Shown here one piece after another: positions 36,047 through 45,064 of a stretch of 64,000 nt of DNA. The stretch comes from Acidovorax temperans (GTDB lineage Bacteria; Pseudomonadota; Gammaproteobacteria; Burkholderiales; Burkholderiaceae_C). A program made the position numbers and the translations under genes. Location: assembly GCF_006716905.1 (NCBI RefSeq), contig NZ_VFPV01000001.1, positions 425,501 through 489,500 on the forward strand, in the 5' to 3' direction. The notes below the pieces were generated by a model that was not told where the DNA came from, did no database searches, and saw nothing but the letters and a program-made list of their open reading frames with translations. The stretch's first letter is position 1; each line of letters begins with the position of its first letter.

Positions 36047-37512
36047 TGGCGCTGTGGCGCAGCACATGGCCATCCACGCTCTCCGGCCTGCGCCTGTGGC
36101 AGCGCCTGGCCATCGTGCTGCTGCCCCTGCTGGTGCTGGTAACGGCGCTGGAACTCTGGATGACACGGCACGATGCGCTGGAGGCAGCCAACGCGGCGTA
36201 TGACCGCTCGCTGGTGGGGGCGCTCAAGGCCATCGACGCGGGCATCTCCACCGCATCGGGCGGGCTCACGGCCGAGCTGCCCTACAGCATGCTGGAGTTC
36301 TTTGAGCTGACAGCCAGCGGATCGGTGTACTTCCGGGTAGCTACGTCCGATGCATTGGTAGAGCTGGGCAATGCCGATCTGCCCTTACCGCCCCGCCCGC
36401 TGGAGCCAGGTGTTCCGCGTTTTTACGACGCCCGGTATTTTGGAGAGTCCTTGCGCCTGGTGGCTTACCAGCGCCCCATTTCGGCAGATGCGAGTCTGAA
36501 CGGAACCAGCCCGGGGCAGTCGAATACCAGCGTCATCGTGCAAGTGGGTGAAAGCACCCAATCGCGCCGCGACTTCACCCTGCGCTTTGTGCGCCGCGCA
36601 GCCCTGCGGGATGGACTGATCCTGGTGCTGATGGTGCTAGGTGCTGCCGGAACCCTGGCGCTGGCCTTGCGCCCGCTGGCACGTTTGGCGCAAGGCGTGC
36701 AAGACCGCAGCCCGGAAGATATGACGCCTATCCCGCCACAGGATCTGCCCGCAGACATCCGCCCCCTGGTGTCCGCCGTCAACCAGCACATGGCACGCAA
36801 CCAGGCGCTCATCACGCAGCAAAGAGAATTTCTGGACGACGCATCGCACCAGTTGCGCACCCACCTGACCACTTTGCAGATGCAGGTGGACTATGCACGG
36901 CGAGAGCCCAACGGCGACCTGGTGCAGCAGACACTGCAAGCCCTGGGAACCGAAATTGCCCGCGCCACCCGCAGCACGCAGCAATTGCTGGCCCTGGGGC
37001 GCAGCGACACAGCCGCCCTGGATTTCGCGCCCCTGGACTTGTCCAGCCTGCTGCGCACGGTCGCTCTGGAACTGCTACCCCAGGCACGCGCCAAGCAGAT
37101 CGACTTTGGCATTCAGCCGCCCGCCCCCTCGCATGCCATGGCCGTGGCCGATGCCCACCTGATGCACGAAGCGCTGACCAATCTGGCAGCCAACGCCATT
37201 GCCTACACCCCATCAGGGGGCACCGTCACGCTGGCGGCAGCCGGGGACGAGCTGGGCTGGAGCCTGAGCGTGGAAGACAACGGACCCGGACTGACCGAGC
37301 AGGAACAGGCTACCCTGGGCCAGCGTTTCAAACGCGGGCCGCAGGCGAAGACGGCTGGCTCGGGCCTGGGGTTGTCAATTGCGCGGTCCATCGCACAACG
37401 GCATGGGGGCGCGTTACGCCTGCAAAACCGGGAAAGTGGCCAAGGCCTGTTGGCCCTGGTGTGGTGGCCCAAGCCCGCCGCCCACCAGGGTGGTACAGCC
37501 GGGCCCACATAA
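36046..37512 (+). CDS. tctE: Sensor histidine kinase, TctE-like
   Basis: A 488-residue membrane kinase. One helix (LAIVLLPLLVLVTALELW) and a second (GLILVLMVLGAAGTLALAL) bracket a periplasmic sensor domain of about 150 residues. The phosphoacceptor His lies in DDASHQLRTHLTTL, followed by the ATPase boxes NLAANAIAYTPSGG (N box), VEDNGPGL (G1) and GSGLGLSIA (G2). The start at 36,046 overlaps the response regulator stop; a TTG start slightly upstream is less likely. Confidence 0.92.
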   Translation: MALWRSTWPSTLSGLRLWQRLAIVLLPLLVLVTALELWMTRHDALEAANAAYDRSLVGALKAIDAGISTASGGLTAELPYSMLEFFELTASGSVYFRVATSDALVELGNADLPLPPRPLEPGVPRFYDARYFGESLRLVAYQRPISADASLNGTSPGQSNTSVIVQVGESTQSRRDFTLRFVRRAALRDGLILVLMVLGAAGTLALALRPLARLAQGVQDRSPEDMTPIPPQDLPADIRPLVSAVNQHMARNQALITQQREFLDDASHQLRTHLTTLQMQVDYARREPNGDLVQQTLQALGTEIARATRSTQQLLALGRSDTAALDFAPLDLSSLLRTVALELLPQARAKQIDFGIQPPAPSHAMAVADAHLMHEALTNLAANAIAYTPSGGTVTLAAAGDELGWSLSVEDNGPGLTEQEQATLGQRFKRGPQAKTAGSGLGLSIARSIAQRHGGALRLQNRESGQGLLALVWWPKPAAHQGGTAGPT

Positions 37513-37570
37513 TCGCCGACGCAGCAGCATCCGCCGCGAGCCAGCTACTGAAAACCTTGCATCCAGCACC

Positions 37571-38605
37571 ATGCCAAGCACTTCGGAATCCGCTGTTCTG
37601 CCCCGCCGCGTTGCACTGCACGCAGCCGCGCTGGCGCTGACTCCGCACTGGGTGTGGGCGCAAGATGCCACCGCACAGGATTTATCTGGTAGCGAATGCA
37701 TCGCACCCTCCAAGCCGGGTGGCGGTTTTGATCTGACCTGCACCTTGGCCTCCCAGGCCATCGCCAAGGTGCGCCCCGCCTTTGCGCCACTGCGCACCCG
37801 CTACCTGCCAGGCGGCATTGGCGCCGTGGCTTTTGACCGGGCAGCCACGGGTCGGCTGGATTCTCGCCACGCTCTGGTGGCCTTCTCCAGCGGCTCGCTG
37901 CTGAACATTGCCCAAGGCCGTTTTGGCCCGCATCCGCTGGACGCCGTGCGCTGGGTGGCCACGCTGGGCACTGACTACGGCGTGGTGGCTGTACACCCCC
38001 AAAGCCCCTTTCAAACACTTTCGCAGTTGATGCAAGCGCTGCGCGACAGCAACCAGCGGATGGTGTTTGGGGCTGGCGGCACGCTGGGCAGCCAGGATTG
38101 GATGAAAGCCGCGCTGCTGGTGCGCCATGCCGGCAAAGACCCCCGCCACATGCGCTTCGTATCTTTTGAAGGGGGCGGTGAGGCCATCAAGGCGCTGGTA
38201 GGCGGGCACATCAACGTCTTTACCGGGGACGCCGCCGAGGCCATGAAGGCACAGGCCCATGGCTCGAAATTTCGGCTGCTGGCAGTGCTCTCGCCCGCCC
38301 GACTTCCTGGCGCACTGAGCCAGGTACCCACCGCCACAGAGCAAGCCACGCCTCTGGTATGGCCCACCGTTCGGGGCGTCTACATGGCCATGGGTACGCC
38401 ACCCGCGCTGGTGTCGGCCTGGACGGCAGCCTTCGCGCAGGCCCATGCAGACCCCGGCTATGCGGCACTGTGCCAAGTGCATGGATTGACTCCTCACCGG
38501 CTCACCGGAGCCGCCTTGGAGACCTACCTGCAAGCCCGTGTGGAGGAATACCGCCAGCTCGCGCGGGAGCTGGGCTTGCGGCTCTGGAAAACAGGCACGG
38601 CCTGA
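37571..38605 (+). CDS. Bug-family (TctC-like) periplasmic binding protein
   Basis: A 344-residue exported protein with N-terminal signal region PRRVALHAAALALTPHWVWAQ and family signatures CIAPSKPGGGFDLTC, RTRYLPGGIGAVAFDRA, VRWVATLGTDYGVVAVHP and WPTVRGVYMAMGTPPALVSAW. It diverges from the other Bug protein at 34,261, so the two probably bind different ligands. It follows the TctE-like kinase by 58 bases on the same strand and may be its regulatory target. The transporter membrane subunits are absent. Confidence 0.88.
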   Translation: MPSTSESAVLPRRVALHAAALALTPHWVWAQDATAQDLSGSECIAPSKPGGGFDLTCTLASQAIAKVRPAFAPLRTRYLPGGIGAVAFDRAATGRLDSRHALVAFSSGSLLNIAQGRFGPHPLDAVRWVATLGTDYGVVAVHPQSPFQTLSQLMQALRDSNQRMVFGAGGTLGSQDWMKAALLVRHAGKDPRHMRFVSFEGGGEAIKALVGGHINVFTGDAAEAMKAQAHGSKFRLLAVLSPARLPGALSQVPTATEQATPLVWPTVRGVYMAMGTPPALVSAWTAAFAQAHADPGYAALCQVHGLTPHRLTGAALETYLQARVEEYRQLARELGLRLWKTGTA

Positions 38606-38637
38606 ATTAGCTGGCCGCTTGGCAGCCAAGCCCGTGC

Positions 38638-39963
38638 TCAGCCGCCCGCTTCCTGCGCTTCAGCCGCTGCGTCTTCCGGGCTGGGGAGGCGGGTTGCCAA
38701 CACCTTGTCGATGGTCTTGCCATCCATGTCCACCACTTCCAGCTTCCAGTTCTCCCACTGCACGGTGTCCGTAACCTTGGGCAGACGGCCGGTGAGCAGC
38801 ATGACCATGCCGCTGAGGGTGTGGTAGCGACCGCGCTCTTCCTCTGGCACGGAGTCGAGGTTGAGGCGATCCTTGAGCTCGGGCACGGGAATGTGCCCAT
38901 CCAGCAGCCAGCTGCCATCTTCCCGCTGCAGAGCCCAGGAGGTCTCTGGATCGCGGGGCTGGAACTCGCCGGTGATGGCCTCGATCAGGTCTTGCAGCGT
39001 GACGATGCCCTGCACTTCGCCGTACTCATCGATGACAAAGGCCATGTGCACGTCCGACAGCCGGAAGTTGTCCAGCAGCTCCATGCCCGTGATGGTCTCA
39101 GGCACATACAGTGCGGTCTGCAAGGGCTGGTCTTCCAGCGTGTGCTTGGGGTCGCGCAGCGCGCGCGACAACCATTGGCGGGCATTGAGCACGCCTTTCA
39201 GGTGATCCATGCCACCGCGCACCACCGGGAAGCGGGCGTGGTCAGATTCTTCGATGCGGCGCAGGTTCTCTTCAAAAGGCGCATCCAGGTCCAGACACAC
39301 CACATCGCCACGAGGAACCATGAGGGAGCCAATCTGGCGATCGTCTAGGCGGAACACGTTGCGCACCATGGTGTGCTCGTGCGACTCGATCACCCCGGCC
39401 GTCGTGCCTTCGACCAGCATGGCGTGGATTTCTTCTTCCGTCACCGGGCTGCCGCTGGTCTCTTTCACACCCAGCAAGCGCAGCAGCGTGCGGGTGGAGC
39501 CCGACAGCAGCAGCACAAACGGCTTGGTCGCAACCGCCAGCAGATTGATGGGGCGCGCCACCAGGCGGGCGAATGTCTCGGGATGAGACTGCCCGATGCG
39601 CTTGGGCACCAACTCGCCCACCACGATGGAGAAATAGGTGATGAGCACCACCACCAAACCGGTGGAGGCATACCCAGCGTAGGGCGATGGAACCCCCACC
39701 ACGGTCAGCCACTCGGCCAGAGGCGCAGCCAAAGCTGCCTCACCCACGATACCGTTCAGCACACCGATGGAGGTGATACCGATCTGGATCGTGGACAGGA
39801 ATCGCGTGGGGTCTTCACCCAGCTTGACGGCGGCGGCAGCGCCGTTGTCGCCCTCATCAATCAACTTCTGCAGCCGCGCCTTGCGCGCAGTCACCAGCGC
39901 GATTTCCGACATGGCAAATACACCGTTGAGGCAGATGAGAGCGAACAGTATTGCTATTTCCAT
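38638..39963 (-). CDS. HlyC/CorC-family transporter with CBS domains
   Basis: A 441-residue inner-membrane protein with an N-terminal DUF21 (CNNM) membrane domain of about four helices, paired CBS domains (VPRGDVVCLDLDAP to DLIEAITGEF), and a C-terminal CorC_HlyC domain (LDGHIPVPELKDRLNL). Such proteins are implicated in magnesium or cobalt efflux and membrane-stress tolerance. It is convergent with the preceding Bug gene, with 32 bases between stops. Confidence 0.93.
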   Translation of the reverse strand: MEIAILFALICLNGVFAMSEIALVTARKARLQKLIDEGDNGAAAAVKLGEDPTRFLSTIQIGITSIGVLNGIVGEAALAAPLAEWLTVVGVPSPYAGYASTGLVVVLITYFSIVVGELVPKRIGQSHPETFARLVARPINLLAVATKPFVLLLSGSTRTLLRLLGVKETSGSPVTEEEIHAMLVEGTTAGVIESHEHTMVRNVFRLDDRQIGSLMVPRGDVVCLDLDAPFEENLRRIEESDHARFPVVRGGMDHLKGVLNARQWLSRALRDPKHTLEDQPLQTALYVPETITGMELLDNFRLSDVHMAFVIDEYGEVQGIVTLQDLIEAITGEFQPRDPETSWALQREDGSWLLDGHIPVPELKDRLNLDSVPEEERGRYHTLSGMVMLLTGRLPKVTDTVQWENWKLEVVDMDGKTIDKVLATRLPSPEDAAAEAQEAGG

Positions 39964-40102
39964 ATGAAGGGCGCCGAACGCGCCCTGTGTACCAAGAAGC
40001 TGTGGATTGTAAGAAACTCTGTCAGATCACTCATGACGGGTACATGGCAATGGGCCAGAGACACCCGGTGCGGCGAATGACCGAGGGGGTGGTGGGCGCT
40101 TG

Positions 40103-40315
40103 TCAGCGCTCCAGCCACCACTGGATAACCACCTTGGCCAGAAAGCCCAGGAAGCCCACCCCCAGCCCCAGAAACAGCACGAAGGTGCCAAAGCGACCCG
40201 CCTTGGACTCCCACGCCAGCTGCCCAATAATGAACAGCATGTAGAGGATGAAAGCCCCCACGCCATAGGTGAGGAAGAAGCCCGAAATCTGCGCCTCGGT
40301 AAAACCAAAAATCAC
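40103..40315 (-). CDS. DUF2788 small membrane protein
   Basis: A 70-residue protein with two membrane helices (GFFLTYGVGAFILYMLFIIG and GTFVLFLGLGVGFLGFLAKV) and a short basic loop. It matches the DUF2788 family by resemblance; its function is unknown. The start overlaps the stop of the next gene upstream (DUF2189) by 4 bases, so the two are coupled. Confidence 0.75.
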   Translation of the reverse strand: MIFGFTEAQISGFFLTYGVGAFILYMLFIIGQLAWESKAGRFGTFVLFLGLGVGFLGFLAKVVIQWWLER

Positions 40316-41160
40316 GACGACACCCCACTGCGTTGCCCCGTGGCCACTGCCGCATCGCGCAGCGGCAGGCTGGATGCATCCACCAGGTCACGATAGGCGT
40401 GCCAGCTGGCGTGGCCCAGCATCGGCATCACAAAAATCAGCCCCAGCAGCAAGGAGCCCAGCCCCAGCAAGGTGAAGCCCAGAATCAAAGCTGCCCAAAA
40501 CGCCATGGGCAGCGGGTTGGCCACCACCACTTGCCAGCTGGTCAGCACCGCCACCCGCAGCGAAGCGCGCCGGTCCAGCAGCAGCGGCATGGCAATCACG
40601 CTCGACGCGAAGATCGGCGCCGCCAGCAGGCTGCCCAAACCCAGCCACAGCTCAAACAACCAGCCGTTGTTGGCCAGCACCACATGGCGCATGAAGTCCA
40701 TAGGGGTCTCCACAGGCACCGGCGCCAGCAAGGTGATGAAGGCGGCAGAGGTAATCACCCAGCCCGTGGCCGCCAGCGCCAGCAGCGCGCCAAACTGCAC
40801 CATGCACCAATAGTCGTTGCCCCACTTGTTGAAGTGGCTGTTTTGCCAGTTCAACCAGGTCTTGAGCACGACCCCCAGGTTGGCCTCCTGGCGCTGCTCC
40901 AGCGCCCGGCTGAGGGCATACAGGCTCGTGGCCAGCACGGGCGCCACCACCAAAAAGCCGGACAAAGCCCCCGCCAGCAGCCAGAAGCGGTGGTGTGCCA
41001 CCGCCAGAATGGCCCCGCCAAAGGCGGTGATGGCCAGGCCGTGCGCAAAGCTGATCCAGCCCGAGCGGGCCATGTCACGCCACGCAAGCACCAACCAGGT
41101 CATGGGCTGCATGAGTCCGACGGTGCGTACCTGCGGCAGGGGAATCGGCGTTTTCGGCAT
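40312..41160 (-). CDS. DUF2189 multispanning membrane protein
   Basis: A 282-residue protein with about six hydrophobic helices and the motifs LGLIFVMPMLGHASWHAYRD near the C-terminus and GWISFAHGLAITAFGG near residue 35, features I associate with DUF2189. The family is found near respiratory genes in betaproteobacteria but has no proven function. It is coupled to the DUF2788 gene. Confidence 0.75.
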   Translation of the reverse strand: MPKTPIPLPQVRTVGLMQPMTWLVLAWRDMARSGWISFAHGLAITAFGGAILAVAHHRFWLLAGALSGFLVVAPVLATSLYALSRALEQRQEANLGVVLKTWLNWQNSHFNKWGNDYWCMVQFGALLALAATGWVITSAAFITLLAPVPVETPMDFMRHVVLANNGWLFELWLGLGSLLAAPIFASSVIAMPLLLDRRASLRVAVLTSWQVVVANPLPMAFWAALILGFTLLGLGSLLLGLIFVMPMLGHASWHAYRDLVDASSLPLRDAAVATGQRSGVSS

Positions 41161-41222
41161 GGGCGTCTCGGGCTAGGGTCAATCAATCGGCGTTCAAACA
41201 ATGGACAGCGCAAGCCAGTCCT

Positions 41223-41927
41223 TCAGCCCAGCAGGCGGCAAAGGTGCGTGAGGCTTGCCACCGTGGCATGGGGTCGCTCGGGGTGCGGCCAGTCGTGCCC
41301 GGCGGTGTTCAGCCACACGGCCTGCATACCGGCCGCCAACGCGCCCTGGGCGTCCGCTGTGGCGTCGTCGCCCACATGCAGCACTTCGTGGGGCTGCACC
41401 TGGGCTGCCTGGGCCGCCGCGTAAAAAATTCGCACATCGGGCTTGGGCACGCCAAAATCCTTGGCGCTGATGCTGGCCTTGAAATAGTGGCCAATGCCCA
41501 CGCGGTGCACATCGGCGTTGCCGTTGGACACGGCGACCACCGGGTAGCGGGCCGACAGAAACGCCAGCGTGTCGTGCGCGTCGTCAAACAGTTCCACCCG
41601 CTGGCGCTGGTCAAAAAACACATCAAATGCAGGTTCGGCCAGGGCGGGTTCATCGCCCGCTTGCTGCAACGCCAGGCGAATCGACTCCAGCCGCAGGGCG
41701 CTCAAGTCGTGCACCAGGTCGGGCCGCAAGGCCACCATCTGGTTGCGTATGGCGCGCAGCGCCTCGGTGTTGGCAAACAGCCTGGCCGTGGCCGGTGCGT
41801 GCAAGGTCAGCCAGTGCAGCAGCACTTGTTCGGCCTTGGCAATGGTGGGCAAGATGGGCCACAGGGTGTCGTCCAGGTCGATGGAGATGGCGCGAATGCA
41901 GGAAGTGTCCAAAGAAAAAGTTGGCAC
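41223..41927 (-). CDS. HAD-superfamily hydrolase
   Basis: A 234-residue phosphatase-like protein of the haloacid dehalogenase superfamily. Motif I is SIDLDDTLWP (nucleophile Asp, acid/base Asp), motif II VVAVSNGN, motif III Lys in DFGVPKPDVRIF, and motif IV HVGDDATAD. I use the GTG at 41,927, 8 bases after an AGG; earlier in-frame starts add residues unlike the family. The substrate is unknown. It is convergent with nothing and lies 100 bases after the ptxS-like gene on the same strand. Confidence 0.87.
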   Translation of the reverse strand: MPTFSLDTSCIRAISIDLDDTLWPILPTIAKAEQVLLHWLTLHAPATARLFANTEALRAIRNQMVALRPDLVHDLSALRLESIRLALQQAGDEPALAEPAFDVFFDQRQRVELFDDAHDTLAFLSARYPVVAVSNGNADVHRVGIGHYFKASISAKDFGVPKPDVRIFYAAAQAAQVQPHEVLHVGDDATADAQGALAAGMQAVWLNTAGHDWPHPERPHATVASLTHLCRLLG

Positions 41928-42027
41928 GGGGCATACCTGGGACGGTGAAAGCAGGGGGAAAACACCCTGCAACTTGAAGGTGAGATGACCCTGAGCATAA
42001 CCGAGGCCCTTGTGCCTCATAGCGCGC

Positions 42028-43095
42028 TCACACGGCTGCTTCCGACCCCAGCGACGATCCGCGCACCACCAGCAACCCAGGCAGCAGGCTCTCGCGCGCC
42101 GGCCCCTGTAGACCGCTAATACGCTCAAGCAGGCACTGCGCCGCGCATTGCCCGATCGCATCGGTGGGCTGTGCCACCGCGCTCAGGCCGGGCCGGATCA
42201 GCGATGCCCATTCGGGGTCGTCAAAGCCCACAAAGCCCAGCTGCTGCCCAAACGTCCACCCCATGCGCGAGACGGCTGCAGCCACCCGCAGCGTGACCAC
42301 CGAATTGCCCGCCACCACCGCGCAGCGCTCGCCGGGCCGGGCCTGCCGCAGCAGATCGGTGAGTGCCTGGTCCAGCACCTCGTCGCCCTGCTCGGCTGCC
42401 AGCTCCAGCACCGTACCGCGCACCGCCGAGCGCTTGGAGGACACCAGCGCACGGAAGGCCTCCGTGCGCTCGATGCGGGAACTCACGCCCAGCAAGGGCT
42501 GGGTAATGTAGAGCAGACGCTGCCAGCCTTGCTGCTGCAGGTGGGCACAGGCTTCGCGCATGGCGCCCTGGTTGTCCAGCGAGACGAAGTCTGCCGCCAG
42601 CCCGGCGTGGCGCCGGTCCACCAGCACAGCGGGCTTGCCGTGCAAGGTGTTCACATCCGCCTGCCCCTCGCCCTGCCCCAGCGTGTTGAGGATGAAACCA
42701 TCTACCTGGTAGCTGGCCAACGCGTCGATGGCCGCACGCTCGCGCTCGCGGTCGTTGCCCAGGTTGAACAGCATGACCAGGTAGCCCGCGTCCTGGCAGG
42801 CTTTCTCGGCGCCGCGCAATACGGCCACTGAATAGGGGTTGGTGATGTCGGCCACCACCAGACCAATGAGCCGCGAACGGCCATGGCTCAGCGCCTGGGC
42901 CATGGGGCTGGGCACATAGGCCAGCTTGGCGATGGCGGCCTCGACCCGCGCCGCAATGTCGGGGCTGAGCAGTCGTTCACGGTGGTTGAAGTAGCGCGAC
43001 ACCGTGGCCTTGGACACACCGGCCTCGGCCGCCACATCAGCGATGGTGGGGCGGGCGCGGGGCGTGGCGGAGGATGCGGGTGTCGGCGGGCTCAT
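42028..43095 (-). CDS. ptxS: LacI-family repressor, PtxS-like (2-ketogluconate regulator)
   Basis: In Pseudomonas, PtxS represses the kgu operon and is released by 2-ketogluconate; its operator is TGAAACCGGTTTCA. This 355-residue protein has the LacI helix-turn-helix TIADVAAEAGVSKATVSRYFN near residue 17, the hinge helix with PSPMAQALSHGRSRLIGLVV, and a periplasmic-binding-type sensor domain. It is the last gene of the kgu-like cluster, overlapping kguD by 4 bases. A perfect copy of the operator lies at 49,988-50,001, at the head of the operon. Confidence 0.87.
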   Translation of the reverse strand: MSPPTPASSATPRARPTIADVAAEAGVSKATVSRYFNHRERLLSPDIAARVEAAIAKLAYVPSPMAQALSHGRSRLIGLVVADITNPYSVAVLRGAEKACQDAGYLVMLFNLGNDRERERAAIDALASYQVDGFILNTLGQGEGQADVNTLHGKPAVLVDRRHAGLAADFVSLDNQGAMREACAHLQQQGWQRLLYITQPLLGVSSRIERTEAFRALVSSKRSAVRGTVLELAAEQGDEVLDQALTDLLRQARPGERCAVVAGNSVVTLRVAAAVSRMGWTFGQQLGFVGFDDPEWASLIRPGLSAVAQPTDAIGQCAAQCLLERISGLQGPARESLLPGLLVVRGSSLGSEAAV

Positions 43096-44117
43096 GCGGG
43101 TACGGGGTTGTACACGGCGGCGGGCCGTTTGCCCGCCAGGGCCTGCAGCAGGTTGGAGGTGGCCAGCGCGGCCATGGCGTGGCGCGTGTCGTGCGTGGCC
43201 GAGCCGATGTGCGGCAGCGGGGTCACGCGCGGGTGGGTGCGCAGGGGCGACGCCAGTGGCAACGGCTCGGTGGCAAATACATCGAGCCCCGCTGCGCGCA
43301 GGGGGCCGTGGTCCAGCGCGTGCAGCAGGTCTTGCTCCACCACGGTGGCACCCCGGCCGCCGTTGATGAAGATGGCGCCAGGCTTCATGGCCGCAAACAG
43401 TTCGGCGTTGACCATGCCCCGCGTGCTGTCGGACAAGGGCAACATGGCCACCACAAAGTCAGAATGCGCCAGCAACGCGGGCAGCGGCGTGTGGATGGCC
43501 TTGCCCTGCAATTCAGGGGCTTGGGTGGCCAAGTCCACCGGGCGGCGGGCGTGGTACATCACGGGCATGCCAAACCCCAGTGCGGCGCGGCGCGCCACGG
43601 CCTGGCCAATGCGGCCAAATCCGAGCAGGCCCAGCGTCTTGCCATGCACATCGCTGCCAAACAGGTCTTCTCCAATGTTCTTGGTCCACCGGCCCTCGCG
43701 CACCAACTGCGACAGCTCCACCAGCCTGCGGCTGGTGGCCATGAGGAGGGCAAACACCGAGTCTGCCACCGTTTCGTCGAGCACCCCGGGGGTGTGGCAC
43801 AGCATGATGCCGCGCGTCTGGAGCACGTCCAGCGCGTAGTTGTCCACGCCCACCGAAATGCTGGACACCACCTGCAGCCGGTGCGCACACCCCAGCACGG
43901 CGGCATCGATGGGAAAGCTGGAGCCAATGAGCCCGTGCGCCTGCGCCAGCGCGGCATCGAACCGCGCTCGCTCATCGGGCTTGCGCGGGTCGGCCACGGT
44001 CACGTCGTGCACTGCAGTCAACCGCGCGAGCTGGTCGGGTGGCAGCTCGCGAAACACCAGCACCTGCTTGCGCGCTGGGCTTGTGGTGCTGTCTGCTGAA
44101 GATGGCGCCAGGCTCAC
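43092..44117 (-). CDS. kguD: 2-ketogluconate-6-phosphate reductase (KguD-like)
   Basis: KguD reduces 2-keto-6-phosphogluconate to 6-phosphogluconate with NAD(P)H. The 341-residue product belongs to the D-isomer 2-hydroxyacid dehydrogenases: dinucleotide motif GLLGFGRIGQAVARRA, catalytic Arg in INGGRGATV, Glu in VFATEPLPLASPL and His in TPLPHIGSAT. It overlaps kguK upstream and ptxS downstream by 4 bases each. By sequence alone a glyoxylate/hydroxypyruvate reductase is also possible; the gene neighbourhood decides. Confidence 0.82.
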   Translation of the reverse strand: MSLAPSSADSTTSPARKQVLVFRELPPDQLARLTAVHDVTVADPRKPDERARFDAALAQAHGLIGSSFPIDAAVLGCAHRLQVVSSISVGVDNYALDVLQTRGIMLCHTPGVLDETVADSVFALLMATSRRLVELSQLVREGRWTKNIGEDLFGSDVHGKTLGLLGFGRIGQAVARRAALGFGMPVMYHARRPVDLATQAPELQGKAIHTPLPALLAHSDFVVAMLPLSDSTRGMVNAELFAAMKPGAIFINGGRGATVVEQDLLHALDHGPLRAAGLDVFATEPLPLASPLRTHPRVTPLPHIGSATHDTRHAMAALATSNLLQALAGKRPAAVYNPVPA

Positions 44118-45064
44118 AGACCCGCCTCCTGCAGTTGCGCGCGGGTAGGCAGCCCCTCGGTGTCGCCTAGCACTTGCACGGCGCGCGCACCAATCCAGGC
44201 GCCACGGCGCACGGCGGCGGGCACGGGCAGGCCTTCCAGCAGCGCGCTGATCACGCCCACCGCAAAGCCGTCGCCCGCGCCCACGGTGTCTACCACCTGC
44301 GCCACGGGCACGCCGGGCACGCGGCCGGTGCCGGCCACATCGCTGTCGTAGTAAGCGCCCTCGGGGCCAAGCTTGACCACCACCAGCTTGGCGCCCCGCT
44401 CGCGGTAAAAGCGTGCCACACCCTCAGGGGTGGTTTCACCGGTCAAAAAAACGCCCTCTTCCATGCCCGGCAGCACCCAGTCGGCATAGGTGGCCAGGGT
44501 GTTGATCCAGTGGCGCATGGTCTCGGGCGACGACCACAGCGTGGGGCGCAGGTTGGGGTCGAACGAGATGGTGCGGCCCGCGGCGCGCATCACCTCCAGC
44601 GTGCGGATGGCCGCCTGCAGGCTGGTGTCAGAGATGGCGGCAAACACGCCCGTGGCATGCAGGTGGCGCGCGGACCGCAGCCAGGGCTCGTCCACATCGG
44701 CGGGCCCCATCTGGCTGGCGGCAGAGCCCTTGCGGTGGTATTCCACCTGCGGGTCGCGGCCATCGGTCACGCGCTCCTTGAACTGGAAGCCCGTGCGCTG
44801 TGTGGCATCGCACACCACGTGCGAGCAATCAATGCCTTCGCCCTGCATGGCAGCCAGCAGCGCGCGGCCCATCGAATCGGTGCCCAGGCGGCTGGCCCAG
44901 CCTACCTTCAGGCCCAGGCGCGCGAGGCCAATGGCCACATTGGTCTCGGCCCCGGCTGTGCGCTTGTGGAAGCCGGTGGCGTTCTCCAGCGGGCCGGGCT
45001 CGTTGGCCACCAGCAGCAGCATGGCCTCGCCAAACAATGCAACGTCAAAAGCCGGGGCGGTCAT
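44114..45064 (-). CDS. kguK: 2-ketogluconate kinase (KguK-like, PfkB family)
   Basis: Phosphorylates 2-ketogluconate to 2-keto-6-phosphogluconate. The 316-residue PfkB sugar kinase has the first signature AGAETNVAIGLARLGLKVGWASRLG and the second DTVGAGDGFAVGVISALLEG, with catalytic Asp in GAGDGF. The close relatives by eye are KguK and 2-dehydro-3-deoxygluconate kinases; the neighbours kguE, kguD and ptxS favour KguK. Overlaps both neighbours by 4 bases. Confidence 0.82.
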   Translation of the reverse strand: MTAPAFDVALFGEAMLLLVANEPGPLENATGFHKRTAGAETNVAIGLARLGLKVGWASRLGTDSMGRALLAAMQGEGIDCSHVVCDATQRTGFQFKERVTDGRDPQVEYHRKGSAASQMGPADVDEPWLRSARHLHATGVFAAISDTSLQAAIRTLEVMRAAGRTISFDPNLRPTLWSSPETMRHWINTLATYADWVLPGMEEGVFLTGETTPEGVARFYRERGAKLVVVKLGPEGAYYDSDVAGTGRVPGVPVAQVVDTVGAGDGFAVGVISALLEGLPVPAAVRRGAWIGARAVQVLGDTEGLPTRAQLQEAGL

